Shown here one piece after another: positions 17,063 to 24,604 of a stretch of DNA of 46,108 nucleotides (positions are counted from its first letter, which is position 1; every line of letters begins with the position of its first letter). The DNA lies in the NCBI GenBank assembly GCA_003660975.1, contig QMVG01000006.1, positions 1-46,108 on the forward strand, given 5' to 3'. Under the pieces are notes generated by a model. That model was given only the letters and a program-made list of their open reading frames with translations. It was not told the origin of the DNA and did no database searches. A program made the position numbers and the translations under genes. This DNA comes from Microcaldota archaeon (GTDB taxonomy: Archaea; B1Sed10-29; B47-G15).

Positions 17063-17356
17063 CTACCATGAATGGCTCAGGGCGTCGTTAGGGCAAGCCT
17101 TTACACAGGGAAGCGTAGGCTTCTCTACCCCCACTGGCTTACAAGGGGCACAACTGTATTTTATCTTTTTCTTATGCTCGTCAGCCACAACCGGCACAGG
17201 TTCGTCCCGCAACGGATCCGTGGGGTCTTCCCCCATCACCAGCACCCCATAAGGACAGGCCTCTGCACACTTTCCGCATCCATTGCACTTATCCGTATTC
17301 AAAATAATGAAGTACTCCCCTGAGCCGTCCTTATATCCGTATCGAGCGATAGCCAT
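17063..17356 (-). CDS. Ferredoxin with two [4Fe-4S] clusters, candidate electron donor to benzoyl-CoA reductase
   Basis: 97 residues, the only clear minus-strand gene in the island. Cluster motifs are Cys24-27-30-34 (CNGCGKCAEACP) and Cys69-72-84-88, the second with an enlarged 11-residue gap between its second and third cysteines. The start is supported by AAAGGGACTTGAGG upstream. Class I benzoyl-CoA reductases need a low-potential two-cluster ferredoxin (BzdM in Azoarcus), and no other ferredoxin occurs here, so it may serve that role although it is not in the reductase operon. Alternatively it partners an oxidoreductase outside the window. Confidence 0.8.
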   Translation of the reverse strand: MAIARYGYKDGSGEYFIILNTDKCNGCGKCAEACPYGVLVMGEDPTDPLRDEPVPVVADEHKKKIKYSCAPCKPVGVEKPTLPCVKACPNDALSHSW

Positions 17357-17360
17357 TACC

Positions 17361-17450
17361 TCAAGTCCCTTTGTTTTTTGGGGGGCGACCTCGCAAAGAG
17401 GGCCACTCCGACCATTTTACTGTCTTGGAGCCACAGTCTTTCTCTGCCAT
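17361..17450 (-). CDS. Possible 29-residue ORF upstream of ferredoxin
   Basis: Starts MAEKDCGSKTVKW and ends just before the ferredoxin gene. A GAGG lies 7 bases ahead of its ATG, with an AAGGAGG further up. Hydrophilic and basic, no recognised family. It may be a small protein, a leader peptide or a remnant. Confidence 0.3.
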   Translation of the reverse strand: MAEKDCGSKTVKWSEWPSLRGRPPKNKGT

Positions 17451-17459
17451 TATTTATCC

Positions 17460-17531
17460 TCAACCTCCTTGCTCTTTCTTCAACCGGCCCCGAGGCCCTT
17501 CCAGTTTAGGGTTCTCCCTCCAGATGCTCAT
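17460..17531 (-). CDS. Possible 23-residue ORF, first in the ferredoxin transcript
   Basis: Starts MSIWRENPKLEG and ends in KKEQGG, 9 bases before the next small ORF. It begins about 13 bases past the predicted transcription start and has no clear ribosome site. The frame is open further upstream to a TTG at 17642 with a hydrophobic stretch, but the promoter at 17551-17579 argues against that longer form. Confidence 0.25.
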   Translation of the reverse strand: MSIWRENPKLEGPRGRLKKEQGG

Positions 17532-17550
17532 GGCTATAAAATTACATGCA

Positions 17551-17579
17551 ATTATAGTTCCTTCGCAAAATAAAGTGAA
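17551..17579 (-). promoter_or_regulatory. Sigma70-type promoter for the ferredoxin transcript
   Basis: On the minus strand, TTCACT (17579-17574) and a perfect TATAAT (17556-17551) are 17 bases apart. The start would be near 17544, leading into the two small ORFs and the ferredoxin. Confidence 0.55.
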
Positions 17580-17675
17580 TAGAGCGAAAAGGAAGGAGAA
17601 AGAAGAAATAAAATAAATAAAAGGTATATTGACAGAGCTCAACAGCTTCAGTAAAAACCCTGATAAGCCTTGAAT

Positions 17676-17692
17676 GGTTAATTTTTATCACA
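17676..17692 (+). repeat. Direct repeat copy 1, GGTTAATTTTTATCACA
   Basis: A 17-base unit repeated at 17708 with one mismatch; the starts are 32 bases apart, about three helical turns. It sits in the non-coding scar between the ferredoxin promoter and a decayed ORF. It could be a fossil insertion-sequence end (IS21-type termini carry such multiple short repeats) or a regulator site. Confidence 0.6.
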
Positions 17693-17707
17693 TCGTTAGC
17701 CATTTGC

Positions 17708-17724
17708 GGTTGATTTTTATCACA
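17708..17724 (+). repeat. Direct repeat copy 2, GGTTGATTTTTATCACA
   Basis: Sixteen of 17 bases match 17676-17692. Nothing else was recognised between 17580 and 17734. Confidence 0.6.
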
Positions 17725-17734
17725 GTGGCATCTT

Positions 17735-17947
17735 AACTTTTAAAGAGCTCCTTAAAAACAGAGCATTTCTTTGACGGCATAGATATTGCTGAGTCGAAAT
17801 TCGAAAAACTCCCGATCGTGGAAAGGGAGACTGCCGAAAAGCTTGGGATATCCCTCGAGATGATTTTTTTAAGATGAAGTTTTCAATTCGGAATACAGAG
17901 TTTTTGAAAAACTGACAGTAAAAGCGATCATCAGTGAGAAAGGGTGA
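17735..17947 (+). pseudogene. Frameshifted ORF remnant of unknown family
   Basis: One frame reads TEHFFDGIDIAESKF...LGISLEMIFL and meets a stop right after a run of seven T; one base further the next frame continues DEVFNSEYRVFEKLTVKAI to a stop at 17945-17947. The two halves look like one small gene broken by an insertion at the T-run (near 17865-17872). No family recognised. Confidence 0.4.
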
Positions 17948-17957
17948 GGAGGGGGAG

Positions 17958-18221
17958 ATGAGTGTGGGTGGAATTCGAAGGGATGTTCGACATTGCGAGG
18001 ATCCCTTATATATAAAAATTGTGGAGGTAGAAGAGGAACCGGAGGTAGAGTTTGTCGTTAGCATGGAAAAAACAAGGCTCGCCCAGAGAAAAGTGGGTAT
18101 GATTCGGTCCCTTCTTGAAAAGGATAAGGATAAGGAAAAAAAGAAAAAGACTGCAGAAGGAAGTAGCAGGAATACCCCTCTCAAGCCTTCCCGGAGGAAT
18201 AAATGGAACGAATTGCGGTAA
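17958..18221 (+). CDS. Hypothetical 87-residue protein, possibly a remnant
   Basis: The ATG at 17958 follows GAGGAGGGGGAG. The product starts MSVGGIRRDVRH, has an acidic middle (VEVEEEPEVEF) and a lysine-rich tail (KDKDKEKKKK), and overlaps the next gene by 19 bases. The overlap and odd composition make it doubtful as a functional gene; no family recognised. Confidence 0.3.
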   Translation: MSVGGIRRDVRHCEDPLYIKIVEVEEEPEVEFVVSMEKTRLAQRKVGMIRSLLEKDKDKEKKKKTAEGSSRNTPLKPSRRNKWNELR

Positions 18222-19417
18222 AAATGCCAGAGGGTGAGTTTACTCCAGAGTTGATAGAAGAAATGAGATCGAAACGTGGCCTTAAACTCCGGGTAGAGGG
18301 CCATGTCTTCAATGAAGAGGCAACCCGTGGCGCCATTAAAAGATTTGCCGATGGGATAGGTGATCCCAACCCGCTGTGGAGAGATGAAGAGTATGCCAAA
18401 AGAACTCGATATGGTTGTATCGTCGCTCCTCCCTCGTGGGTTTTTAGTGTGCTGGCTGGGATTCAATTCGGATGGAGAGGACTCGCTGGGTTCCATTCTG
18501 GCAGTGATATGGAGTTCTACTTGCCCATCTTAGTAAACGATGTGATAAAACCCGAAGAGACGTTCCTCGATTTCGAAGGACCAAAGCCAAGCGAGTTTGC
18601 CGGAAGGATGGTTGTGGACTATTTCGAAGACAAATATTTTAACCAAAGAGGGCAGCTTATCGCCAAGGTATTGAGGTGGGTTATTAGAACTGAAAGGAAA
18701 AAGGCACGGGAGAAAGGGAAGTATAAGAGAGTTGAACTTCCCCACCAATGGTCTGAGGAGGAATTAAGACAAATAGAAGAGGAAGTTTTAGAAGCAGAAA
18801 TTCGGGGTTCTGAACCCCGATTTTGGGAAGATGTCGAAATTGGACAGGAGTTAAAGCCCGTAGTGAAAGGCCCTCTCGGTATAACGGATAATATCGCTTT
18901 TATCATAGGGGGTGGTGCTCCGGTGAAGCTTGAGGCTCACGAGGTTGCTCTGAGGAAATATAGGAAACATCCTGCTTGGGCATTCAGGGATCCGAACACT
19001 TATGCCTTAGAGCCCATCTTCGCCGTTCATTATAACAAAGAGGCTGCGTTGGCAATGGGCCTTCCATATCCGTACGATGTAGGTACTCAGAGACATTCGT
19101 GGCAGATCCATCTTTTGACGAACTGGATGGGAGACGAGGGGTGGTTGAAGAGAAGCAGGGCGGAATATCGGAGGTTTGTCTACCTCTCTGATGTGATTCG
19201 CCTTACTGGAAGGGTAGTCAAGAAATATTTGGATGAGAACGGTGAACACTGTGTAGATATCGAGACTCATGCCTTCAACCAGCGCGGCGAAGACACAATG
19301 CCGGGAACCGCAACCGTGATTTTACCCTCGAGAGAAGACCCTGAAGAAAAATGGCCTGTTTCGATGAGGATAAAAATCCTAGAAGGACAGGGGGGTAACC
19401 AAGACCATATAGATTGA
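18203..19417 (+). CDS. Dual hot-dog (FAS1/MaoC-like) dehydratase-family protein
   Basis: 404 residues with two hot-dog halves. The N-terminal half has the FAS1-like dehydratase pattern FADGIGDPNPLWRDEEYA followed by YGCIVAPPSWVF; the second half begins at FWEDVEIGQELKP (about residue 210). In active MaoC hydratases the motif is D-x-NP-x-H; here tryptophan stands at the histidine position in the N-half, as is usual for the non-catalytic half of fused proteins, and the C-half is also not canonical. It probably hydrates or dehydrates an acyl-CoA. The known benzoyl-CoA route does not need it, so it may serve a substituted or methylated ring product. First gene of the third operon; GGAGG lies 5 bases before the ATG. 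Confidence 0.7.
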   Translation: MERIAVKMPEGEFTPELIEEMRSKRGLKLRVEGHVFNEEATRGAIKRFADGIGDPNPLWRDEEYAKRTRYGCIVAPPSWVFSVLAGIQFGWRGLAGFHSGSDMEFYLPILVNDVIKPEETFLDFEGPKPSEFAGRMVVDYFEDKYFNQRGQLIAKVLRWVIRTERKKAREKGKYKRVELPHQWSEEELRQIEEEVLEAEIRGSEPRFWEDVEIGQELKPVVKGPLGITDNIAFIIGGGAPVKLEAHEVALRKYRKHPAWAFRDPNTYALEPIFAVHYNKEAALAMGLPYPYDVGTQRHSWQIHLLTNWMGDEGWLKRSRAEYRRFVYLSDVIRLTGRVVKKYLDENGEHCVDIETHAFNQRGEDTMPGTATVILPSREDPEEKWPVSMRIKILEGQGGNQDHID

Positions 19418-19429
19418 CAGGGGTGAGGA

Positions 19430-20089
19430 GTGAAGGAATATCTTGAATCGACAGAATTCATTGAGAGCGATCATCCTGAAATATCTGCATGCGCCAAAGA
19501 ACTCACGAGGCACATAGAGGAGGAGCAAGAAAGAGTAAAGGCTCTTTTTTATTTTGTAAGGGACAGGATTTCTTTTAGGCCTCTTTTTTTTAATTATCTG
19601 CCTAAAGAGGAATTCAAAGCCAGTGCGATCCTAAAGAGAGGTTATGGCTTTTGCATCATGAAAGCTATTCTACTTATCTCACTCTTGCGGAGTATTAACA
19701 TCCCAGCAAGGCTTATCTTAGCGGAGATCAGACATTATCAACTGCCTGAGACCGTAAAGCTTGGACTGAAAAGCGACGTGATTCTCCATGGCTTCGCTGA
19801 AGGTTTTCTCCAAGGGAATTGGGTAAAGCTTAATCCGACGTTTGACATTAAATATTGCGAGATAATGGATTACATCCCTACGGAATTCGATGGTGAGAAA
19901 GATGCCCTTTTCCACCCTACGGACAGGAAGGGCAGAAAACTGATCGATTATATAAACGTTTTGGGCCACTTTACGGATTTGCCTTATGAGTTCATGCTGG
20001 AGCATATCAGGAAAAGGTACGGCATCCTGGACAGGAGATTCTTCGATAACGTCAATAAGGGCGAAAGCTTTTACAAGGGATGGTCATAA
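19430..20089 (+). CDS. Transglutaminase-like (papain-fold) protein
   Basis: 219 residues with a GTG start preceded by GGGGTGAGGA. The transglutaminase-like core is seen as GYGFCIMKAILLISLLRSINIPARL with candidate nucleophile Cys75, then His120 (LHGFAEG) and Asp139 (NPTFD), so the Cys-His-Asp triad seems complete. No signal peptide or membrane segment, so it acts in the cytoplasm. Such domains are proteases, amidases or acyl transfer enzymes. Its place between acyl-CoA enzymes is unexplained; it may hydrolyse a side product or modify an enzyme. It ends inside the region leading to the next gene's start (20107). Confidence 0.65.
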   Translation: MKEYLESTEFIESDHPEISACAKELTRHIEEEQERVKALFYFVRDRISFRPLFFNYLPKEEFKASAILKRGYGFCIMKAILLISLLRSINIPARLILAEIRHYQLPETVKLGLKSDVILHGFAEGFLQGNWVKLNPTFDIKYCEIMDYIPTEFDGEKDALFHPTDRKGRKLIDYINVLGHFTDLPYEFMLEHIRKRYGILDRRFFDNVNKGESFYKGWS

Positions 20090-20106
20090 ACACAGGAGGT
20101 GAGCAA

Positions 20107-21069
20107 ATGGGAACTGAAAGAAAGTTCATACCGAGGGAGCCCGATGAGTATAACTTCCAAGATATCATCTATGAGAAGAAAGACTGGGTTGCCACAATCA
20201 CTATCAACCGGCCTGAAAAACTCAACACCTACCGTACTGAAACCCTCATAGAAATGGGCCAAGCCTTTCTGGACGCCTCTTGGGACGATTCTATAGCTGT
20301 AGTGGTTCTGACGGGCGCTGGCGATAAGGCCTTCTGCACTGGTGGGGATGTAGATGAGTACGCTACATGTTACACGACGACTCCTCGCGACTTCTGGAAA
20401 TGGGGAAACCTCTTCTGCAGGACTATGGAACTCCTCAGACACATCGGGAAGCCTACTATAGCGAGGATAAATGGTATGGCCGTAGGCGGTGGTAATGAAT
20501 GGCATATAGCATGCGATCTTTCAATAGCTGCAGAGCACGCCCAATTCTTTCAGGTTGGGGTCGGGGTTGGATCTGTGGCTGCGGCCTCATGCTGGTTCCT
20601 TCCTCTTCTCCTTGGGGATAGGAGGGCTAGGGAGATGCTCCTTCTTAATAGGCGCTTGGACGCTAAAACTGCTTTAGATTGGGGGTTGGTGAATAGGGTG
20701 GTGCCATATGAAAAGCTGGATGAAGCCGTCCAGGAAATGGCAGATCAATTGATCAACAAGTTCCCGGAGTGCCTCCGGTACACTCTTCAGCAGGTTAACT
20801 TTTTCAAGGACATCCCTGCCGCCATATTGGGAGGTCACGCTACGGAATGGCTCAGCATTCATTTCACCTCGCCGGAACCGTACGAAGGAATGTGGTCTTT
20901 TGTAGAGAAGAGGAAACCTGATTACATGAAGCTGCGAAAACTTGCTGCTGAGGGGAAGAGCTCAGAATATTTGTGGGGAGCTCCGGTAAAAGCCTGCTCC
21001 AAGTGTGGAGCTAAGGGGTTACCCGGGGAGTTTAAGTTCTGTGGGAATTGTGGGGCAGCGCTTGAATAG
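20107..21069 (+). CDS. 6-oxocyclohex-1-ene-1-carbonyl-CoA hydrolase-like crotonase (Oah/BzdY/BamA type) with C-terminal zinc ribbon
   Basis: 320 residues from the ATG at 20107, which follows CAGGAGGTGAGC. The body matches what I recall of ring-opening hydrolases: NRPEKLNTYRTET, LTGAGDKAFCTGGDVDEYA, GMAVGGGNEWHIACDLS, LGDRRAREML, HFTSPEPYEGM and FVEKRKPDY. These enzymes add two waters to the 6-oxo intermediate to give 3-hydroxypimelyl-CoA. The C-terminus adds a zinc ribbon (CSKC ... CGNC), not usual for the family as I know it, and the protein is shorter than BamA/Oah (about 360-380). With dch- and had-like genes in the same operon the assignment is good, though another hydratase is possible. 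Confidence 0.75.
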   Translation: MGTERKFIPREPDEYNFQDIIYEKKDWVATITINRPEKLNTYRTETLIEMGQAFLDASWDDSIAVVVLTGAGDKAFCTGGDVDEYATCYTTTPRDFWKWGNLFCRTMELLRHIGKPTIARINGMAVGGGNEWHIACDLSIAAEHAQFFQVGVGVGSVAAASCWFLPLLLGDRRAREMLLLNRRLDAKTALDWGLVNRVVPYEKLDEAVQEMADQLINKFPECLRYTLQQVNFFKDIPAAILGGHATEWLSIHFTSPEPYEGMWSFVEKRKPDYMKLRKLAAEGKSSEYLWGAPVKACSKCGAKGLPGEFKFCGNCGAALE

Positions 21070-21128
21070 ATGTAGAGGTGAGTCATAGAGCCGACCGAGG
21101 GTTGTTTTTGCGCGAGGAGGTATCTGTG

Positions 21129-22313
21129 ATGGGTGTAAGGCTGGAAGATGTAGTGATAGTCGGGGTCGGCAGAACTGCAAGAGGCAAATTTGGTGGGACT
21201 CTCAAAGACATGGATGCTGACGATATGTCGGCTGCGCTCCTGCGAGGTTTGTTTCAGAAAGTAGGGCTGGAACCGGGCGTGGTTGACTTCGTCTTTTGGG
21301 GCCAGACCCGGCAGGCCGGTTATGGAGGCAATCCTGCTAGGGCCGTAGCCTTCAAAGCCGGCATCCCGATAGAAGTTCCTGCTTCTACCATAAACATGAC
21401 GTGCATCTCGGCTATGCAGGCAGTGATTCAGGGGATCCGTATGATCATGTTGGGAGACGCTGAGGTGGTCGTAGCCGGCGGAATGGAGAATATGTCGGGT
21501 TGTAACTATATCCTGAAGGGAGCGAGATGGGGATTTAGAAGTGGCCATCAGACGGTAGTGGACGACTTATACATCCCCTGTAGGCTCTGTGGGCTCAATA
21601 TGGTGGCCACAGCGGATAAGTTGGCTAAGGAGTATGGAATTCCAAGGGAGGAGCAGGATAGCTTCGCTTATGAGAGCCACATGAAAGCTATTAAAGCCCA
21701 AGACAGCGGCTGGTTTGACGAAGAGATTATCCCCATCGAGGTCCCCCAGAAAAAAGGACCAGCAATTCTCTTTGATAAAGACGAATGCATGCGAAGGGAT
21801 ACCAGCCCAGAGAAGCTTGCAGCGCTCAAGCCTGTCTATGGAGGGGGGACGGTCACGGCAGGTAACGCCTGTCCTTTGACTGATGGAGCTAACGGTGTGA
21901 TTCTGATGTCGAGAAAAAGGGCTAGGGAGCTCGGCTTTGAACCCCTGGCGTCTTTTCTATCCTACCATACGGTCGGGGTCGATCCCTCAATTATGGGCGT
22001 CGGGCCGATCTACGCAGTGCCGAAGGCCCTTGAGAAAGCTGGCCTCAAAGTGGACGACCTGGATCTGGTGGAATATAACGAGGCGTTTGCTTGTGTCGTT
22101 CTCTTGGGTATAAAGGTCCTCGGGCTGAATCCTGAAAAGGTAAACATCCATGGTGGTGCAATAGCCTTGGGGCACCCTACTGGGAGCACCGGGTCTCGAC
22201 TGATCGTAACGCTTTATCATGCCCTCAAAAGAACCGGTGGGGAAATTGGCCTCGCTACCCTCTGTGGCGGAGGAGGACTTGGAGGCGCAGTGATCATAAG
22301 GAGGGAGGCATAA
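21129..22313 (+). CDS. Acetyl-CoA acyltransferase (thiolase), candidate 3-oxopimelyl-CoA thiolase
   Basis: 394 residues from the ATG at 21129, chosen because GAGGAGG lies 8 bases upstream; an upstream in-frame start at 21078 lacks such a site. Active-site residues are present: Cys92 in NMTCISAMQA, the NEAFA loop, the histidine in GGAIALGHPTGSTGSR and the second cysteine in TLCGGGGLGG. In benzoyl-CoA degradation it would cleave 3-oxopimelyl-CoA to glutaryl-CoA and acetyl-CoA. Substrate inferred from neighbours. Confidence 0.85.
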   Translation: MGVRLEDVVIVGVGRTARGKFGGTLKDMDADDMSAALLRGLFQKVGLEPGVVDFVFWGQTRQAGYGGNPARAVAFKAGIPIEVPASTINMTCISAMQAVIQGIRMIMLGDAEVVVAGGMENMSGCNYILKGARWGFRSGHQTVVDDLYIPCRLCGLNMVATADKLAKEYGIPREEQDSFAYESHMKAIKAQDSGWFDEEIIPIEVPQKKGPAILFDKDECMRRDTSPEKLAALKPVYGGGTVTAGNACPLTDGANGVILMSRKRARELGFEPLASFLSYHTVGVDPSIMGVGPIYAVPKALEKAGLKVDDLDLVEYNEAFACVVLLGIKVLGLNPEKVNIHGGAIALGHPTGSTGSRLIVTLYHALKRTGGEIGLATLCGGGGLGGAVIIRREA

Positions 22314-22318
22314 GAGAG

Positions 22319-23059
22319 ATGCTTCTGAAGGGGAAAATTGCTATTGTGACCGGTGGAAATCAAGGTCTTGGTTATGCTATGGCAGAGGAGTTCAGTAGAG
22401 AGGGGGCAACGGTAGTGATTGTTAATAGAAGAGGCGAAAAAGGAACGGAAGCGGCAGAGCGGATAAATAAAACGGGAGGCCGGGCGATTGCTATCCCGTG
22501 CGATATCAGCGACATTGATCAGGTTGCTGGGATGGTAAAAAAGGCCAAGGCACAGTTTGGCAGAGTAGATATTCTCGTAAATAATGCAGGGGTCATAAAT
22601 CCTGCAATGATTCACAAGATGTCAAAAGAACAGTGGGAAGAGGTTTTGTATATCAATCTTACAGGCTATTTCAACTGTATAAGGTGTGTGTGTGAGGTGA
22701 TGATCTCGCAGAGATATGGCAGGATACTGAACATTTCGTCAGTCGCCGGCCAACGAGGCACCATTGGTCAGGTCAACTACGCAGCTGCAAAAGCAGGGGT
22801 ACATGGCCTTACAAAAGCAGCGGCTAAGGAACTCGCCCGCTACAACATTACAGTGAATGCTATCGCGGCCGGCCTTTTTAAGACCGCGATGAGCGATAGG
22901 ATGCCTGAAGATCTGAAACAAAAGGCCATAGATGAAATTCCCTTGAAAAGGATGGGCGAGCCTTGGGAGCTGGCAAAGCTGGCGGCCTTTCTGGTTAGCG
23001 ATAATGCAGCCTATATCACGGGCCAGGTAATCGGGATCAACGGAGGGATATATATGTAA
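22319..23059 (+). CDS. Short-chain dehydrogenase/reductase, candidate 3-hydroxypimelyl-CoA dehydrogenase
   Basis: 246 residues, FabG-like. Cofactor loop TGGNQGLGYAMAEEF, NNAGV, catalytic Ser in ISSVAGQRG and the Tyr-Lys pair in NYAAAKAGV; ends GQVIGINGGIYM. It lies directly after the thiolase gene (5-base gap, AAGGAGGGAGG site). In this operon the most likely job is NAD(P)-linked oxidation of the 3-hydroxyacyl-CoA from ring opening to the 3-oxoacyl-CoA that the thiolase cleaves. Confidence 0.8.
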   Translation: MLLKGKIAIVTGGNQGLGYAMAEEFSREGATVVIVNRRGEKGTEAAERINKTGGRAIAIPCDISDIDQVAGMVKKAKAQFGRVDILVNNAGVINPAMIHKMSKEQWEEVLYINLTGYFNCIRCVCEVMISQRYGRILNISSVAGQRGTIGQVNYAAAKAGVHGLTKAAAKELARYNITVNAIAAGLFKTAMSDRMPEDLKQKAIDEIPLKRMGEPWELAKLAAFLVSDNAAYITGQVIGINGGIYM

Positions 23060-23115
23060 ATTTTTTAACGCCTTTTTACCCGCATAAGAAACTTTTGAAA
23101 AACGTGGAAGATTTC

Positions 23116-23532
23116 ATGGAAGTGAGGGTTAGATATAGGGATACCGATAGCACAGGGAGGATCTTTTTCTCCCGCTACTTGGAGTTCTTCGACGATGCCG
23201 TCATCGAGTTCTTCCGTGGGAAAGGAATCATCTTCGATGGTGCGGGTCACCTCTTTCTTGATGGTCAGCAAAAGGAAGCGACCTTCGTGGTGGGGGAGTG
23301 CCAATGCCGTTTCCTGGATGAAACTTTCTTTGACGACCTTCTAGAGGTGATCACGGAGTTAAAGGAGCTGAGCGAGCGGAAGGTAATTCTGGGGTTTACT
23401 TGTTACAATAAGACCAAAGGGAGGATCTGTGTCCAAGGCTCCATGATCTTGGTGTGCTTCGATCCCGTATCGAGACGTTCTGCGAGGGTTCCGGATGAGG
23501 TGAGGGAGAGGCTGTTGAGGGGAAAGGACTGA
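23116..23532 (+). CDS. Acyl-CoA thioesterase, YbgC/4HBT hot-dog family
   Basis: 138 residues from the ATG at 23116; a TTG seven codons upstream is also open. The N-terminal RYRDTDSTGRIFFSRYLEFF is the hallmark of the 4-hydroxybenzoyl-CoA thioesterase/YbgC group, with the catalytic aspartate in the DTD. It would hydrolyse aryl- or acyl-CoA esters in the cytoplasm, perhaps to release CoA from dead-end intermediates. It stands between the SDR gene and a ubiX fossil in the same strand. Confidence 0.75.
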   Translation: MEVRVRYRDTDSTGRIFFSRYLEFFDDAVIEFFRGKGIIFDGAGHLFLDGQQKEATFVVGECQCRFLDETFFDDLLEVITELKELSERKVILGFTCYNKTKGRICVQGSMILVCFDPVSRRSARVPDEVRERLLRGKD

Positions 23533-23534
23533 AG

Positions 23535-23778
23535 AAGAGGGGGTTGGTCGTGGGTATTTCCGGGGCTACGGGCCGTTTACGGCGTAACGTTCCTGGAGGT
23601 CTTCAAGCAGATGGGGGTGAAGACCCACCTGGGATGCCAAACCCGCTGAAAGGACCATGCCCTATGAAACAGGTTATATGCCGGCATGAGGGCCCTCGCT
23701 ATTTTTAGCTACGACGTAGACAACGTGGGTAGGACCATCGCCAGCAGGTCATTTTTGGTGGACGGGTGGTTTCATAGA
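23535..23778 (+). pseudogene. Decayed UbiX/Pad1-type flavin prenyltransferase gene
   Basis: Three frames together give the N-terminal half of a UbiX protein: KRGLVVGISGATG; then VYGVTFLEVFKQMGVKTHL; then AKPAERTMPYETGYMPA; then MRALAIFSYDVDNVGRTIAS and SFLVDG. At least three frame changes separate these pieces and the C-terminal half is missing. UbiX makes the prenylated FMN used by UbiD-type (de)carboxylases, so a hydroxybenzoate or phenol carboxylation step may once have been linked to this cluster. The rest of the 23533-23813 gap holds only the ribosome site of the next gene. Confidence 0.7.
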
Positions 23779-23813
23779 GTTCAAGGACAAAAATTGCGGT
23801 CAAGGAGGACAAA

Positions 23814-24584
23814 ATGAAATACGAAAATATTATATACGAAAAAAAAGATGGAGTTGCGAGCATCGTGATCAACCGGCCTCCCCTGAATATCCTTACCACT
23901 AATACTATGAGAGAGATAACCAACGCCTATAAGGACGCAGAAGCGACGGCGGATATCAGGATTGTAATAATCAGAGGAGCTGGGGAGAAAGCCTTTGCTG
24001 CCGGGGTAGATGTAAGGGATCACCTGCCAGAAGTGATGCACGACATGCTAGAAGCCTTTGAGGAGATGATGGTGACGATCGCAAACGGGAAAAGATGTTC
24101 CCTGGCCGTAGTGGACGGGATTTGTTCAGGTGGTGGTTTCGAGTTGGTCCTTTGTTGCGACATGATCATAGCCACTGAGAAGGCAACCTTCTCTCTTCCG
24201 GAAATAACACTTTCTCTTTATCCAGGTTTAGGGATAGTCGCGTTGCCGAGAAAGATTCCAATGAACATAGCCTTCGAGGTCATCACGAGCGGAACTCCTA
24301 TAAGCGCCGAGGACGCACATCGCTTGGGGCTGGTTAACAGGGTAGTTCCTCGGGAAAAGGTTGATGAGGAGTTGGAAAAATTCCTTGCCGGGTATAGGGA
24401 CAAAAGTGCCAAGGCTCTCGAACTGACAAGATACGCTTTGCGGAGATCATGGGACATGGAGTTTTCGAAGGCTTTAAAGACGGTTGACGATATTTATATC
24501 GGCCTGGTTATGCAAACTGAGGATGCGAACGAAGGTTTGAGATCCTTTTTTGAGAAAAGAAAGCCAGTTTGGAAGCACAAATAA
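23814..24584 (+). CDS. dch: Cyclohexa-1,5-diene-1-carbonyl-CoA hydratase (Dch/BzdW/BamR-like)
   Basis: 256-residue crotonase. The N-terminal IIYEKKDGVASIVINRPPLNIL, the oxyanion segments GAGEKAFAAGVDV and GICSGGGFELVLCCDM, and the C-terminal MQTEDANEGLRSFFEKRKPVW match what I recall of dienoyl-CoA hydratases of anaerobic benzoate degraders. It would add water to the dienoyl-CoA formed by benzoyl-CoA reductase, giving 6-hydroxycyclohex-1-ene-1-carbonyl-CoA. AAGGAGG precedes the ATG. The had-like gene follows by 20 bases. Confidence 0.85.
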   Translation: MKYENIIYEKKDGVASIVINRPPLNILTTNTMREITNAYKDAEATADIRIVIIRGAGEKAFAAGVDVRDHLPEVMHDMLEAFEEMMVTIANGKRCSLAVVDGICSGGGFELVLCCDMIIATEKATFSLPEITLSLYPGLGIVALPRKIPMNIAFEVITSGTPISAEDAHRLGLVNRVVPREKVDEELEKFLAGYRDKSAKALELTRYALRRSWDMEFSKALKTVDDIYIGLVMQTEDANEGLRSFFEKRKPVWKHK

Positions 24585-24604
24585 GGGAAATAGGAGGTGT
24601 GCTA

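Noticed and set aside
17720..18496. Minus-strand open frame of 258 codons across the scar region and the start of the hot-dog gene
   Set aside because: It crosses the well-supported 5' part of the 18203 gene; the product is serine/phenylalanine-rich with no recognised domain.
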